The notes under the pieces were generated by a model. That model was not told the DNA's origin. It did no database searches and saw nothing but the letters and a program-made list of their open reading frames with translations. The translations under genes were made by a program, and so were the position numbers. A stretch of 64,000 nucleotides of DNA from Dyadobacter sp. 3J3 (GTDB taxonomy: Bacteria > Bacteroidota > Bacteroidia > Cytophagales > Spirosomataceae), in assembly GCF_009801115.1 (NCBI RefSeq), contig NZ_VTOL01000005.1:294300-358299 (forward strand), read 5' to 3'. Each line of letters starts with the position of its first letter. Positions within the stretch are counted from its first letter, which is position 1. This document shows positions 26,101 through 35,429 of the stretch, piece after piece.

Positions 26101-28572
26101 TTTACCGGAAGTACGGCTTCCGGTCGGATACGTACTTTTGTGAATTCCGGCGTTGCTTTTTCTGGTAACAGGGCGCTGACATTGGATACGGATCGTTACA
26201 TGGCTGATGGAAATACAAATTATCTGGATGCTACTTTCAATTTGTCGGCTTTCAACGCCGCGTCAGATGACATCCGAATGAATTTCAGATACAAAAATCA
26301 CGGAGAGGCCAGCAGTGCAGATAATAAAGTTTGGATTAGAGGAAAAGATACCGACGCCTGGATTGAAGTATATAATCTTTTTAGCAATCAGAGCGGTGTT
26401 ACCGAAACGGCCAAATTATCAGCGGATATTGAAATTAGTCACATTCTCGCAGCAAACGGTAAAGCATTTTCCCCAAGTTTCCAGATCCGCTGGGGACAGT
26501 TTGGCAAACTTCTGGTTTCTGATGTATACAATGGAGCCGGATATAGTTTTGATAATATTCAACTGTTCCAGGTCTCAAATGATGCGCAGTTGGTAAGCCT
26601 GAACAATCCCGTTGGCGGCTGTGGAATGGGAAATTCCGAGCTTGTTAAAGTTACCGTCCGTAATAATTCTGCCAATAATCTTTCACAAATTCCTGTGAAA
26701 TTCCAGATTGATAACGGCGCCATTATTACAGAAACAATTGCTTCATTAAATGCAAAAGCCAGTGTGGATTACACTTTCCAGGCGACGGCGAATTTGTCTG
26801 GGCCCGGTCCGCATACTGTAAAAGTATGGACGGATTTAGCATCAGATTCGAACAGATCAAATGATGTGGTAATGACAGATATGTACAATTCACCTGTTAT
26901 TTCTTCTTTCCCCTATCTGGAAGATTTTGAAAAAGGAAGCGGATATTGGTATACCAGCGGAACCAATGTTTCTCTGGCCTATGGCACACCGTCGTCTCCC
27001 AAAGTAAGTAGTGCTGCCAGTGGAACAAAAGCCTGGAAAACAGGTTTGGCCGGAACTTATAAAGTAAACGAAACATCGTATTTGTACTCACCGTGTCTGG
27101 ATGTTCGTGGAATGGTTGCACCCACTTTGAGTTTCAATGTGGCACTTGATTTTGAAGATTGTGGAAAAGCGGCCTGCGATTTTGCCTTCATGGAATATTC
27201 AACAGATGGAATTACCTGGCTACGCCTTGGTGCAAACAATATCGGGACAAACTGGTATAACAAAACTTACACAAATAATAACGCCTGGAGTATACAGGAT
27301 TATACCCGCTGGCATGTTGCAACCATTGCTTTACCAGCAGGTAGTGCCAATTTGCGCCTGCGCTTTGCAGTGAAAAGCGATGGAGATATTACCCGGGAAG
27401 GAATTGCGATTGACGATATTCACATTTACGATAATCGTAATGCTATTTATGACGGGTCAAGTATGTCTGTGGCCGCAACAAGTTCAGCTGGGGAAAAACA
27501 GTGGGTTAATTATACTTCCAACGGAGCTTTAATTGCGTCGGTTTTCGCTAATAATCAAAATCTTGGCGCAACGGATGTAAGGGTATATATCAATTCAGGA
27601 TCCATTCGTAATACTAATTCTCAGTATTACGGAAGTAGAAATATTACCATCAAACCTGCTAATTACTTGCTTTCTGATTCCGTATCGGTACGTTTTTACT
27701 TTCTTGATACGGAAATAGAAAAGCTGATCGCTGCGACGGGTTGTGCTAATTGTGGAAAACCAGCCTCCGCAATGGAGCTCGGTATTTCAAAATACAGCGA
27801 CCCTAACGATGCCAATGAAGATGGTAATGTGGCCAATAATACGAGTCCCGGCTGGCTATTTATCAATGCTCCACAAGTAAGAAAAGTGCCTTTTGATAAA
27901 GGTTATTATGCCGAGTTTAGGGTTAAAAACCTATCGGAATTCTGGCTTAGTAAGGGAGCTATGAGTGCAATTGCTGCACCGTTACCTGTTGAATTATTAA
28001 GTTTTACAGCAAGAAAAAAAGACGGTATCGATCCTTCTCTGGATGTGATAACCGACTGGGTAACAACGTCAGAAGTTAATTTCAGTCATTTTGAACTTGA
28101 AGTTGCCAAAGGAAATGATGCTTTAAAATTGGGTCAGTTTACAAAGTTGGGTGATGTTTTAGCAGACGGAAATCCCAAATCAGGCCAGCATTATTCTTTT
28201 GTTGACTATGAAGCTAATAAATCAGACGTCAGATATTACCGTTTAAAAATGGTTGATCTGGATGAAACCTTTCAGTATTCAAAAGTGGTCTCTGTGGTGA
28301 TTGAAAATAAAATTGAATGGCAAATTTACCCGAATCCTTCTAAAGACATTTTTAACATCTTATATCAGGCCAATGTCGGCGAGCAGGTTTCTGTTAATGT
28401 CATTGATTTGACAGGAAGATATTCATCTCAAAACAATTTAGCTGCAAACGGGTCCATTCAAAAGCATCAGATAAATCTGGGATCCGCGCAGTTTTCGCCC
28501 GGATTATATCTCGTTGAAGTTGTTGCAGGAAAGAAAAAAGAAGTATTCAGGGTAATGAAGTCTTCAAACTAA
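23194..28572 (+). CDS. Secreted S8 subtilisin-like serine protease with T9SS sorting domain
   Basis: 1792 residues. The start is TTG; it gives a good signal peptide (MKKFYILATLVILVSNVAFAQ region) while no ATG precedes it nearby. The S8 catalytic domain has Asp242 (IGIGDNSD), His268 (GSHGLHVMG), oxyanion Asn361 (AAGNSG) and Ser440 (GTSMATPAVTG). Then come a beta-sandwich of the proprotein-convertase type, a fibronectin III-like region (MNWDAVPGATDYEVMML), CARDB-like repeats (DLKIDAIISP and KVTVRNNSANNLSQIPVKF), jelly-roll-like modules, and a type A C-terminal sorting domain (WQIYPNPSKDIFNI, LTGRYSSQ, FSPGLYLVEV). The protein is thus predicted to cross the outer membrane by type IX secretion and be released or surface-attached. 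Likely a nutrient protease. Confidence 0.92.
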   Translation: MKKFYILATLVILVSNVAFAQYRLLLRNESFTPEKNISVTGVAELNRKMISLNRKSFVIIQFEGIPTEAETRELKENGIQLLDYIPNNAYTATTTGTISASALLRVKARSVIELTARQKMQVSLANGNFPAHAVKVGGTIDVWVSFPKTFSFQEVSDELRNKSFSITSDLFKNYGVLELRIPVGRVGELALLPFVQYIQAAPKEDTPVNDHSTVNARANVLGSSMSGNRNLHGEGVVIGIGDNSDPLLHVDFTNRIINREAVEVSGSHGLHVMGTLGGAGIIDERYKGYAPKATILAHYFSNILACLPTYVKDYGMVVTNNSYGNDVTSCESFGTYDLYSQILDQQAFQMPYLQNVFAAGNSGATECSPFPGGFGNILGGYQSAKNIISVGNTTIDGNLSGSSSRGPAKDGRIKPEIVAQGTNITSTIPTNLYGTSSGTSMATPAVTGSAALLYQQYKKLNSGATPKSALIKALICNGGMDKGNAGPDYKYGFGWLNLLRSVKMMESKSFVNDSLTNGSSKTHVIQIPENTAQLKVMLYWNDPAAAILSSQTLVNDLDLEVADASSVKTLPKLLDAAPANVDNPATTGADHINNIEQVVIDKPTAGNYTITIKGTAINQNPRQEYFVVYDAVPIETTITYPIGNEHVKDGDVMYINWDSFGNESNGFSVQYSVDNGSNWIDINTAVDPGISQLAWTIPAVTTTQAKVKITKNGTNQVSISEAFTIVGVPVPVLSPVQCEGYIAMNWDAVPGATDYEVMMLQGDEMVAIGTTTGNNYTFSGLSKDQTYWVTVRARLNGNPGRRGVALSRKPDSGTCAGTMSDNDLKIDAIISPASSGRKLTSTELSAAASIKVRIKNLDDASSNGNFTISYYLDNNLVREQNISPAIAAGGTYDHTFDVTADLSNVKSYVLKVIVNKAGDAITANNSITKTFVQLSNANVAMPFMDDMETLPQQEYFSRQMGLSGADRYDFTGSTASGRIRTFVNSGVAFSGNRALTLDTDRYMADGNTNYLDATFNLSAFNAASDDIRMNFRYKNHGEASSADNKVWIRGKDTDAWIEVYNLFSNQSGVTETAKLSADIEISHILAANGKAFSPSFQIRWGQFGKLLVSDVYNGAGYSFDNIQLFQVSNDAQLVSLNNPVGGCGMGNSELVKVTVRNNSANNLSQIPVKFQIDNGAIITETIASLNAKASVDYTFQATANLSGPGPHTVKVWTDLASDSNRSNDVVMTDMYNSPVISSFPYLEDFEKGSGYWYTSGTNVSLAYGTPSSPKVSSAASGTKAWKTGLAGTYKVNETSYLYSPCLDVRGMVAPTLSFNVALDFEDCGKAACDFAFMEYSTDGITWLRLGANNIGTNWYNKTYTNNNAWSIQDYTRWHVATIALPAGSANLRLRFAVKSDGDITREGIAIDDIHIYDNRNAIYDGSSMSVAATSSAGEKQWVNYTSNGALIASVFANNQNLGATDVRVYINSGSIRNTNSQYYGSRNITIKPANYLLSDSVSVRFYFLDTEIEKLIAATGCANCGKPASAMELGISKYSDPNDANEDGNVANNTSPGWLFINAPQVRKVPFDKGYYAEFRVKNLSEFWLSKGAMSAIAAPLPVELLSFTARKKDGIDPSLDVITDWVTTSEVNFSHFELEVAKGNDALKLGQFTKLGDVLADGNPKSGQHYSFVDYEANKSDVRYYRLKMVDLDETFQYSKVVSVVIENKIEWQIYPNPSKDIFNILYQANVGEQVSVNVIDLTGRYSSQNNLAANGSIQKHQINLGSAQFSPGLYLVEVVAGKKKEVFRVMKSSN

Positions 28573-28576
28573 AACT

Positions 28577-28617
28577 AAAAAACGCACAAGCTACTAAAAT
28601 AGGCTTGTGCGTTTTTT
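28577..28617. terminator. Bidirectional terminator between subtilase and amidase genes
   Basis: AACGCACAAGC and GCTTGTGCGTT form an 11-bp stem with an 11-base loop; A and T runs flank both sides. The two genes converge on it. Confidence 0.88.
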
Positions 28618-28632
28618 ATAATTCAGGGCACT

Positions 28633-30231
28633 TTAAATATGGTTTATAAACTTCGGTGCAGTTCTTTTTTTTGAAGATTGTTCGTATCCATAAGCAATGC
28701 TTAAAAGTCCGGGTTCGTCAAAAGATCTTCCCAAAAAGGAAAGCCCGATTGGAATTTCACTGACCAATCCCATAGGTACGGTAATGGATGGATAACCTGC
28801 CATTGCCGCCGGACCGTAAGATCCGTAACCCGTCCAGAAATCTCCGTTTACCGGATCAATACACCAAGACGGACCCGTTGCCGGGCCACACAACGCGTCA
28901 AGTTTTTGCTCGTCCATAAGCCGGTCGATAATTTTTCTGACGCCGGTAATTTTTTCATACGCTTCCAGATATTTTGCACTTTTCAAATCGCCTCTCGTTT
29001 GTGATAGTTCCAATAGATCCTGCGGGAATATCGGCATTGCTTTTTCCTTATTGTCATTATTGAATTTAATGAGCTCTTCCAGAGATTTTACTTTGCCATT
29101 TGCTTTGCTGAGGTATGCATTCAAACCGTCTTTAAATTCATATTGGAGCAATTGTCCTTCGGAATTTCCAAGATCTTTTATTTTCACAAATTCCAGTTCA
29201 ACTAGTATTGCACCTTTACTTTTCATCAAATCAATCGCATCTTTAAACAAAGAATCTACGCCTTCGTGTTTTTTGAGAAAGGTTTTTTCAATTCCAATTC
29301 TTTTTCCATTTAAGCCGTCGGCTTTTAAAAATGTCGTATAATCGGTCAACGCTTTTCCTTTGCTGCCCGCTGTCACTTCATCATTTGAATCAATTCCCGT
29401 CATTCCGCCTAAAAGTAAGGCGGCATCACGAACAGTTTTGCCAAACGGCCCGGCCGTATCCTGCGTTTTGGAAATCGGGATAATACCTGATCTGCTCACA
29501 AGTCCAACTGTGGGTTTAATCCCAACCACATTATTCATCGAAGCCGGACAAGCGATGGATCCGTTCGTTTCCGTTCCAACCGAAACAACACATAAATTGG
29601 CGGCAACAGCTACTGCCGAACCAGAACTGGAACCACAAGGAGAACGATCCAGTACATAAGGATTTTTCGTCTGTCCGCCGCGACTGCTCCATCCGCTCGA
29701 TGAACGATCCGAACGAAAATTGGCCCATTCACTCAGATTGGTTTTTCCTAAAATTACGACCCCGGCATTTCGCAATTGTTTTACGACAAAAGCATCCGTT
29801 TTGGCAATATTACCTTCCAAAGCAATCGATCCCGCGGTGGTTTGCATTTTGTCAGCCGTGTCAATATTGTCTTTTAATAAAACAGGAATTCCGTGTAACG
29901 GTCCTCTGATTTTTCCGGCTGCTCTTTCCTTATCAAGTTCGGCTGCGATTTTTTGTGCATCCGGATTTATTTCAATTATGGCATTTATTCCCGGTCCTTT
30001 TTTATCAATTTCAGCAATATGTTCCAGATAAAGTTTTACCAGAGATTGTGAAGATTCCTTGCCTGTCTCCATCATATTTTTCAGATCATCGATCGTCAGT
30101 TCATTTAGTTTGAAGTCTTTTGCCGCACTATTTTTCGGGTGAATTGTTGTAGACTTGAAGTCGAACATGGTTATCCCAAAAAGTGACAAACCGGCAAATG
30201 AACCTGTATGAATAAATTTTCTGCGTTTCAT
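28633..30231 (-). CDS. Amidase-signature family amidase with Tat-like signal
   Basis: 532 residues. The N-terminus (KRRKFIHTGSFAGLSLFG) is a twin-arginine-type signal, so export is likely. The amidase-signature core has the Ser-cisSer-Lys triad: Lys120 in LLKDNIDT, Ser202 in CGSSSGSAVAVA, and nucleophile Ser225 in ETNGSIACPAS. It is of the GatA/FAAH superfamily, but an exported stand-alone form next to no gatB/gatC is not the tRNA amidotransferase. It would hydrolyse amides or peptides in the periplasm; the substrate is unknown. Confidence 0.9.
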   Translation of the reverse strand: MKRRKFIHTGSFAGLSLFGITMFDFKSTTIHPKNSAAKDFKLNELTIDDLKNMMETGKESSQSLVKLYLEHIAEIDKKGPGINAIIEINPDAQKIAAELDKERAAGKIRGPLHGIPVLLKDNIDTADKMQTTAGSIALEGNIAKTDAFVVKQLRNAGVVILGKTNLSEWANFRSDRSSSGWSSRGGQTKNPYVLDRSPCGSSSGSAVAVAANLCVVSVGTETNGSIACPASMNNVVGIKPTVGLVSRSGIIPISKTQDTAGPFGKTVRDAALLLGGMTGIDSNDEVTAGSKGKALTDYTTFLKADGLNGKRIGIEKTFLKKHEGVDSLFKDAIDLMKSKGAILVELEFVKIKDLGNSEGQLLQYEFKDGLNAYLSKANGKVKSLEELIKFNNDNKEKAMPIFPQDLLELSQTRGDLKSAKYLEAYEKITGVRKIIDRLMDEQKLDALCGPATGPSWCIDPVNGDFWTGYGSYGPAAMAGYPSITVPMGLVSEIPIGLSFLGRSFDEPGLLSIAYGYEQSSKKRTAPKFINHI

Positions 30232-30410
30232 AAATCTGTGACAAGAGTGAATCTAAATATACAGGCTTTTCGCCCGATCCTGATTATTTTTTTACAAGAA
30301 AAATTGTGAGGTCTGCAACAGAATTTCTGGCTTATCCGAAAGTATAAGTAAGGTTAATTTATGTTTACATGATTAAGTTTATGAATCCGCAATACATCCT
30401 TTCTATCAAA

Positions 30411-31391
30411 ATGAAGTATTATTTAGCATCCTTTTTTCTTCTGGTAAATCTGCATTGTTCCGCACAAATTTCCCGCACCCAGCAAGTTTCCATGATTTTG
30501 GATACGGATATAGGGCCTGATTATGATGACGTTGGAGCCATCGCCGTGATGCACGCGCTGGCAGATCGGGGAGAAGTAAAACCGTTAGCGGTGATCGCTA
30601 GTAATCAAAATGCGTTGGTCGCTCCGACTATTGAAATACTGAACACCTATTTCGGAAGACCTGAATTACCAATAGCCGGGCCAAAAGGAAAGGCCCCGAA
30701 TATGGGTGCATCGCAAAAATGGCCGGAAATGCTGGTCGATAAATATCCGCATAAAATAAAATCCACGGAAGAAACACCGGATGCCATTCAAACTTACCGG
30801 AAAATATTAGCCGCACAGCCTGATCAGAGTGTAACAATTGTTACAATCGGTTTTCTCACCAATCTGTCAAATTTATTGGAATCCGAGCCCGACAAGATTT
30901 CAACGTTATCCGGTATGGATCTTGTGAAAAGAAAAGTAAAAGAGCTGGTTTCAATGGCCGGAGGTTTTCCAAATGGCCGGGAATTTAATGTTTATATCGA
31001 TTCAACAGCTTCTGAAAAAGTATTTTCCAAATGGCCTACGCAGATTATTTTCAGTGGTTTTGAAATAGGAAAAGAAATAAAAACAGGATTAAGATTGGTT
31101 GCAGACCAGAATTTAGACAGTCCTGTGAAAGGCGTTTATGCTTTGGCAATGCCGCAAAGTAAAGAGGATGAGCAGGGAAGAATGAGTTGGGATCAGACGG
31201 CCGTGCTCGTAGGAATCCGAGGCGCCCAGCATTATTTTGACTTGAAAAGAGGGAAAATGGTCATGGATGGAGCTAAAAATGCATGGCGCGACGACCCAAT
31301 GGGGCCTCACGCTTATCTGACACCAGAAATGCCATTTAATGAATTGGCGATGATTATTGAAACTTTGATGATGTATCGGGGAGGAAAATAA
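30411..31391 (+). CDS. Nucleoside hydrolase-like secreted protein
   Basis: 326 residues from the ATG at 30411, which puts a signal peptide (MKYYLASFFLLVNLHCSAQ) at the N-terminus; an in-frame ATG 14 codons upstream would lengthen the n-region and is less likely. The Ca2+-binding cluster DTDIGPDYDDVGA near the mature N-terminus is the hallmark of inosine/uridine-preferring nucleoside hydrolases, with TIGFLTNLSNLL and SMAGGFPNGREFNVYIDSTAS as further motifs. It would release ribose from nucleosides outside the cytoplasm; relatives may act on other N-ribosyl compounds. Confidence 0.88.
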   Translation: MKYYLASFFLLVNLHCSAQISRTQQVSMILDTDIGPDYDDVGAIAVMHALADRGEVKPLAVIASNQNALVAPTIEILNTYFGRPELPIAGPKGKAPNMGASQKWPEMLVDKYPHKIKSTEETPDAIQTYRKILAAQPDQSVTIVTIGFLTNLSNLLESEPDKISTLSGMDLVKRKVKELVSMAGGFPNGREFNVYIDSTASEKVFSKWPTQIIFSGFEIGKEIKTGLRLVADQNLDSPVKGVYALAMPQSKEDEQGRMSWDQTAVLVGIRGAQHYFDLKRGKMVMDGAKNAWRDDPMGPHAYLTPEMPFNELAMIIETLMMYRGGK

Positions 31392-31490
31392 TTTCAAGAT
31401 GTATTTAAACAAAGAAGACAGTTTCAAATAATGATAATATTCCCAATTTCAAAATATTAAAACCAACTTTAATCACCTCTAGCTAATTTT

Positions 31491-32003
31491 ATGGAAGACT
31501 CTACAAATGAAGGAATGTCGCTATGGAAAAAAATCCTAATCGGGTTTGTACTTCTTGTGTTTACAGCCAATATTATTGATGGCTATTTTATTAAGCATGA
31601 CTCGAAACCTGAGGAAGGTGTAAAAGCTTTGTTTAGTATTAAAGAAATATCAGGAAAATCAATAACTGATGTAGAGAAAATTTTTGGAAAAGGTCACCTA
31701 GAATCAAAGTGGAAAGATAAGAAATCTGGATGTAAGGCTTGTCCAAAATATTTGTATCAGGGAGGTAAATACGAAGTAATTTTTATAGATAAAGTTGCGG
31801 ACAGAATAACTATTAATAAACTGAATGATTATGAGTTTACTAACAAGGCAATAATGGGGATAATAGGATTAAGTGAGGCTACCCCTTCTTTTCAAACAGA
31901 TTTTGTTAAGCGATGGAATTTTCACGGAGGATATAGAGAGATTATGGCATTTGAGGAGAAAAATAAAGTCAACTATATTCTGATACTGTCAAAAGCTCCC
32001 TGA
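31491..32003 (+). CDS. Unrecognised membrane-anchored protein
   Basis: 170 residues. One membrane segment at about residues 14-30 (ILIGFVLLVFTANII) with the soluble part after it, perhaps outside. Later parts include SGKSITDVEKIFGKG, a CKACPKYLYQGGKYEVIFID stretch with a CxxC pair, and KVADRITINKLNDYEF. The repeated pattern of a linker then IFGKG... KYEVIFIDKVADRI recalls small beta-rich lipoproteins, but no family is recognised. The gene is visibly more AT-rich than those around it and sits alone between a nucleoside hydrolase and a convergent aldolase gene. Confidence 0.6.
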   Translation: MEDSTNEGMSLWKKILIGFVLLVFTANIIDGYFIKHDSKPEEGVKALFSIKEISGKSITDVEKIFGKGHLESKWKDKKSGCKACPKYLYQGGKYEVIFIDKVADRITINKLNDYEFTNKAIMGIIGLSEATPSFQTDFVKRWNFHGGYREIMAFEEKNKVNYILILSKAP

Positions 32004-32071
32004 AATTTTAATAAGTAAGGAGTTAGTTTTTATTAGTGGTGGGACGCTATCTAATTGAAAACGAATTGTTG

Positions 32072-32108
32072 AAAGAGGCTATCCGAAAGAATTTGAGACA
32101 ACCTCTTT
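32072..32108. terminator. Weak hairpin between convergent genes
   Basis: AAAGAGG and CCTCTTT pair around a 23-base loop. No long T run follows on either strand, so its role as a terminator is uncertain. Confidence 0.4.
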
Positions 32109-32126
32109 GCTTTGAGAATGAAAACT

Positions 32127-32933
32127 TCAAACAACCATCGAAGTATTATCCCCCAGATTTTTCGCATCACCAACAGCTTCTTTTATAATATCAAAATCAT
32201 GTCGCAAACGTTGTGCGAAAAGTGCAACATCGAAACTGTGAACTACAATATTGGCTCCTTCTTTAATCCATTGGATCTGGCGTTCCGGTTCCAGTGAAAA
32301 ATGAATACCGATTGAAAGTCCTTTAGCCCTGGTTTTTTTGATAATGGTTTTCACCGAAGCTTCAAATTCAGGATGATCATATTGCTCCGGCAATCCCAGA
32401 CTTACCGACAAATCATGAGGACCAATAAAAACGGCATCCAATCCTTTGACCGACAATAAATCATCCAGTTTTTCCATAGCCGGAACGCTTTCAATATTCG
32501 CTATACAAATATTTTCGGCATTATGATTTTCAACATAACTTTTTACAATTTCTGGAATCGGTTCGGTTCCGTTCAAATATTTTGTAAGCAATTCTCCTTT
32601 CAAAGGCCGGTATTTTGTTGCGCCAACAAGTTCCAAAACCTGATCAACCGATTCAAGATACGGAGCTACAATTCCCAAGGCTCCGCCATCAATTGCCTGA
32701 CAAGCCAGAAATGGATCCGGACAGGGAATCCGTACGATGGGCGTAATATTCAAAGCACGGAATTGCTGACACAAAACTGCCAGCTCATTTCTACCCAATG
32801 GAATATGTTCGGTATCAATAAAAACGAAATCTACTCCGGTGCGTTTGATGGCAGCGGGCCACATCGGCCCCGTTGAGGTAATACAAGTTCCGTATACGTT
32901 TTCGCCGTTTTGTAATTTTTGTAAAAGTCCCAT
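32127..32933 (-). CDS. HpcH/HpaI-family aldolase
   Basis: 268 residues, cytoplasmic. Motifs of the class II aldolase/citrate lyase barrel are seen: FVFIDTEHIPLGRNEL, PIVRIPCPDPF, GALGIVAPYLES, CIANIESVPAMEKLDDLL and AVFIGPHDLSVSLGLP; the Glu and Asp of the last two bind the divalent metal. Such enzymes cleave 2-keto-3-deoxy acids to pyruvate and an aldehyde. It is 21 bases downstream of the GH67N-like gene in a three-gene minus-strand run, so it may process a sugar acid from that source (inference). Confidence 0.9.
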   Translation of the reverse strand: MGLLQKLQNGENVYGTCITSTGPMWPAAIKRTGVDFVFIDTEHIPLGRNELAVLCQQFRALNITPIVRIPCPDPFLACQAIDGGALGIVAPYLESVDQVLELVGATKYRPLKGELLTKYLNGTEPIPEIVKSYVENHNAENICIANIESVPAMEKLDDLLSVKGLDAVFIGPHDLSVSLGLPEQYDHPEFEASVKTIIKKTRAKGLSIGIHFSLEPERQIQWIKEGANIVVHSFDVALFAQRLRHDFDIIKEAVGDAKNLGDNTSMVV

Positions 32934-32954
32934 TTGACAATCTTGTTAAGATAT

Positions 32955-35381
32955 TTATTTTTTAATCAACCAGATTTCCGTAACCTGTGATCCCCGTTCG
33001 CCTTCTCCGCAATTCCAGATAAATGTCACTACGCCATCTGCTGTGGCGGCTTTTGGTACATCAAATTCAAATATCGGCGTTTCTCCGGTTTGTAAGAAGT
33101 CGTGTACAACCTGGCCGTCGTCCGTAGTCATTTTCATGCGTGATCGGAAGCGTCCGGTATAAGCGATGCGTATGCGGTAATTCGCCTTTGCATCAAGTTC
33201 ATTGTAATGAATTTTCAGCGGATGATCGTACAATGTTTTGGCCTGTTTCATCCAGACGCGAGGCGTTACCTGACCTTTAAATCCGGTTGCCTGGATTTCA
33301 TCAACCCATTCTTCGCCTACCAACCCAACACCAAAACTTGTTCGTGGCGATAACAGACTTCCCGGATCGTCCTTCCAGCTCAAATTCTGAACAACGCGAT
33401 ACCAGCTTTCAGAATCTCCAAAATGATCATAAAAACCGCCGGGACCCGGATCAGTACGATGCAGCATTTCATTGATTTTTTTGAGTCTTTCGGTTTCGTC
33501 CGTAATTTTTTCAATTTGTACAAACTGATCCAAAAGCCAGGGTGCATCGTTCAGCGGCATATTGATCAAATCAATGAAATTACCCCGGCCCGACATGGCA
33601 CCATGTTTTTTAATAGTCAATTGCGCGCCAATACTTTTAAATAAGGAATCTGCCAGGGAATTACATTTCGCCTGATAATCTGATAAAATCGGTTTTTTCC
33701 AGGCTGTTTCTAAAATCGCTTTTGCTTGCTGAATCGATGTCAACGATGTTCCGGCTTTCGCGTTTCCCAAAATCTCTTTTGCCTGGGATTCTAACGCTGT
33801 TTCATAAATTAATCGCTGGCGGGTATAAGCATCAAAATAAGCGCGGATTAATCCCATCTGAAAGCGGGCCGTTTGCTGGACTTTCAAAGGCGCCTGTTTT
33901 TCAATTTGCTGCCATTGTAATAAGGTACGGTCAACACTTTCATTGGTAAGTAATTCGCCCCGCCAGTTATTTTCAAGCGCGACAATTCCCTGTGCGAAAT
34001 TTTCCGTAAAATCCGGGCTTATAAACAAACGTGCGTAGTCGCGAAGTGTTTCAATCACAGGCCTTTCAGGATCCCAATCCTGATCGCTCCATACAAATTT
34101 GTTGACGTCATCATTTGTTCCCTCGGAATAACTTATGCTGCCGACGCCATATTGGTCAAATGCATTATGGATCGCTTTTTCATCATGCGGACGAGGATTG
34201 ATACTTTCCCGTCCTAGCGTCATGGCATAAGCCAGATCCCAGTTTGGAACAGGGTATTGCGAACTATAATTATGGGTGATATCGGGATAATGACGGATAG
34301 GAATTGAAGGTTTAACAAGTTCCCGGATTTTCTGAACCGGCAACTTTATCCAGGGGCCGAAAACGACACCTCCAAACCAGGAATATTCTTTATTAACATG
34401 ACCAAAGAATGAATCAAACCACTTTTGCGTAGGTCGGAAAACCTGCGGCGAAACCCAGATTTTAGCATTTGGATGATATTTTTGTAATAATACAGCTTCT
34501 TTTTCCAGCCAGGCAAAAAGTACATCAGGCTCCAGATCTCCCGGGTCGCCGGCGGGTACAAAAACAGCATCCAGCTTTGGCAAAATGGAAAATATTTCTT
34601 CTCTTTCTTTTAGCTCTTTTTTGATAGAATCCGGATTTGCGTAATCTTTTCCAAGGTTAGGATACCAGATTGAAACGTTCAGACCATATTCTTTACATAT
34701 TCTCGACTGTTCCATGATCATTTTTACCGCCGGTAATTTCATATGCGGACTGGTGAAATCATCGTCAGTCCGTGGCGGCATAATTTCAATGCTATTGGCA
34801 CCAAAAAGCGCAAGATCTCTTATGTACTGATCAAATCCGGCTACTGTGAAAGCGTCATATGCATTTGTTTTTGGCCTGTATCCAAGCTGGTGACCGCGGA
34901 TCGGATATCGTGGACTGGTTGCTATGGCGAGATTTTCTTCAACATGAATTTCACCCTGCCGTATTTCCATATTACGTAACAAACGGCCAACGCCATAAAG
35001 AATTCCTCTTGTATCTTTTCCAACAATAAGCACCGTTTTATCTGTTGGCAAAACCAAAAGTTTAAAACCTTCACTTTTGATTTCGGGCAATTTATTTAAC
35101 GCCGTTTTATACGAATCTGCAAGTTTCAGTATATCGCTTTCCAAGGCAACGACAATAATTTGCTGTCCTGCTTTTGGTAGTTTTTTAACGATTTGATACT
35201 TGATACCACTTCGTTTTTCAATTTCATTTTGCAGCACTTCCAGACTTCTCAGTAAAGTATTTTTGTCGGAAATTGTCGTATAAATCTGTGCTTTTGAAAG
35301 ATCAAGAGTTTGCGCTTTTGCATTTTGTGTAAATGGAGAGAAGTATGTAATGAATAAAAAAATGAAAATGTACTTATGCAT
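32955..35381 (-). CDS. Secreted glycoside-hydrolase-like protein with GH67-type N-terminal domain
   Basis: 808 residues with a signal peptide (cut near AKAQ, about residue 24). Residues about 30-150 form the alpha/beta domain found in front of alpha-glucuronidases and GH20 enzymes (LQNEIEKRSGIKYQIV, TRGILYGVGRLLRNMEI). A TIM-barrel-like part follows (YPIRGHQLGYRP, YIRDLALFGANSIEIMP, YGLNVSIWYPN, DAVFVPAGDPGDLEP) and the C-terminus is a beta-rich domain ending VVTFIWNCGEGERGS. It is not a textbook GH67 and the catalytic acids are not identified. The run with a HGSNAT-like acyltransferase and an aldolase suggests glycan breakdown. Confidence 0.72.
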   Translation of the reverse strand: MHKYIFIFLFITYFSPFTQNAKAQTLDLSKAQIYTTISDKNTLLRSLEVLQNEIEKRSGIKYQIVKKLPKAGQQIIVVALESDILKLADSYKTALNKLPEIKSEGFKLLVLPTDKTVLIVGKDTRGILYGVGRLLRNMEIRQGEIHVEENLAIATSPRYPIRGHQLGYRPKTNAYDAFTVAGFDQYIRDLALFGANSIEIMPPRTDDDFTSPHMKLPAVKMIMEQSRICKEYGLNVSIWYPNLGKDYANPDSIKKELKEREEIFSILPKLDAVFVPAGDPGDLEPDVLFAWLEKEAVLLQKYHPNAKIWVSPQVFRPTQKWFDSFFGHVNKEYSWFGGVVFGPWIKLPVQKIRELVKPSIPIRHYPDITHNYSSQYPVPNWDLAYAMTLGRESINPRPHDEKAIHNAFDQYGVGSISYSEGTNDDVNKFVWSDQDWDPERPVIETLRDYARLFISPDFTENFAQGIVALENNWRGELLTNESVDRTLLQWQQIEKQAPLKVQQTARFQMGLIRAYFDAYTRQRLIYETALESQAKEILGNAKAGTSLTSIQQAKAILETAWKKPILSDYQAKCNSLADSLFKSIGAQLTIKKHGAMSGRGNFIDLINMPLNDAPWLLDQFVQIEKITDETERLKKINEMLHRTDPGPGGFYDHFGDSESWYRVVQNLSWKDDPGSLLSPRTSFGVGLVGEEWVDEIQATGFKGQVTPRVWMKQAKTLYDHPLKIHYNELDAKANYRIRIAYTGRFRSRMKMTTDDGQVVHDFLQTGETPIFEFDVPKAATADGVVTFIWNCGEGERGSQVTEIWLIKK

Positions 35382-35429
35382 AATAGTTAATATTTTGGAA
35401 ACCAGATATGTATTGCCGGTTTATTCAAG

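Noticed and set aside
28633..30231. GatA subunit of the tRNA amidotransferase
   Set aside because: The protein has a Tat-type signal and stands without gatB/gatC, so an exported amidase is more likely.
32072..32108. Remnant of an insertion sequence end
   Set aside because: A short inverted repeat alone, with no transposase trace or target duplication; treated as a weak terminator-like hairpin.
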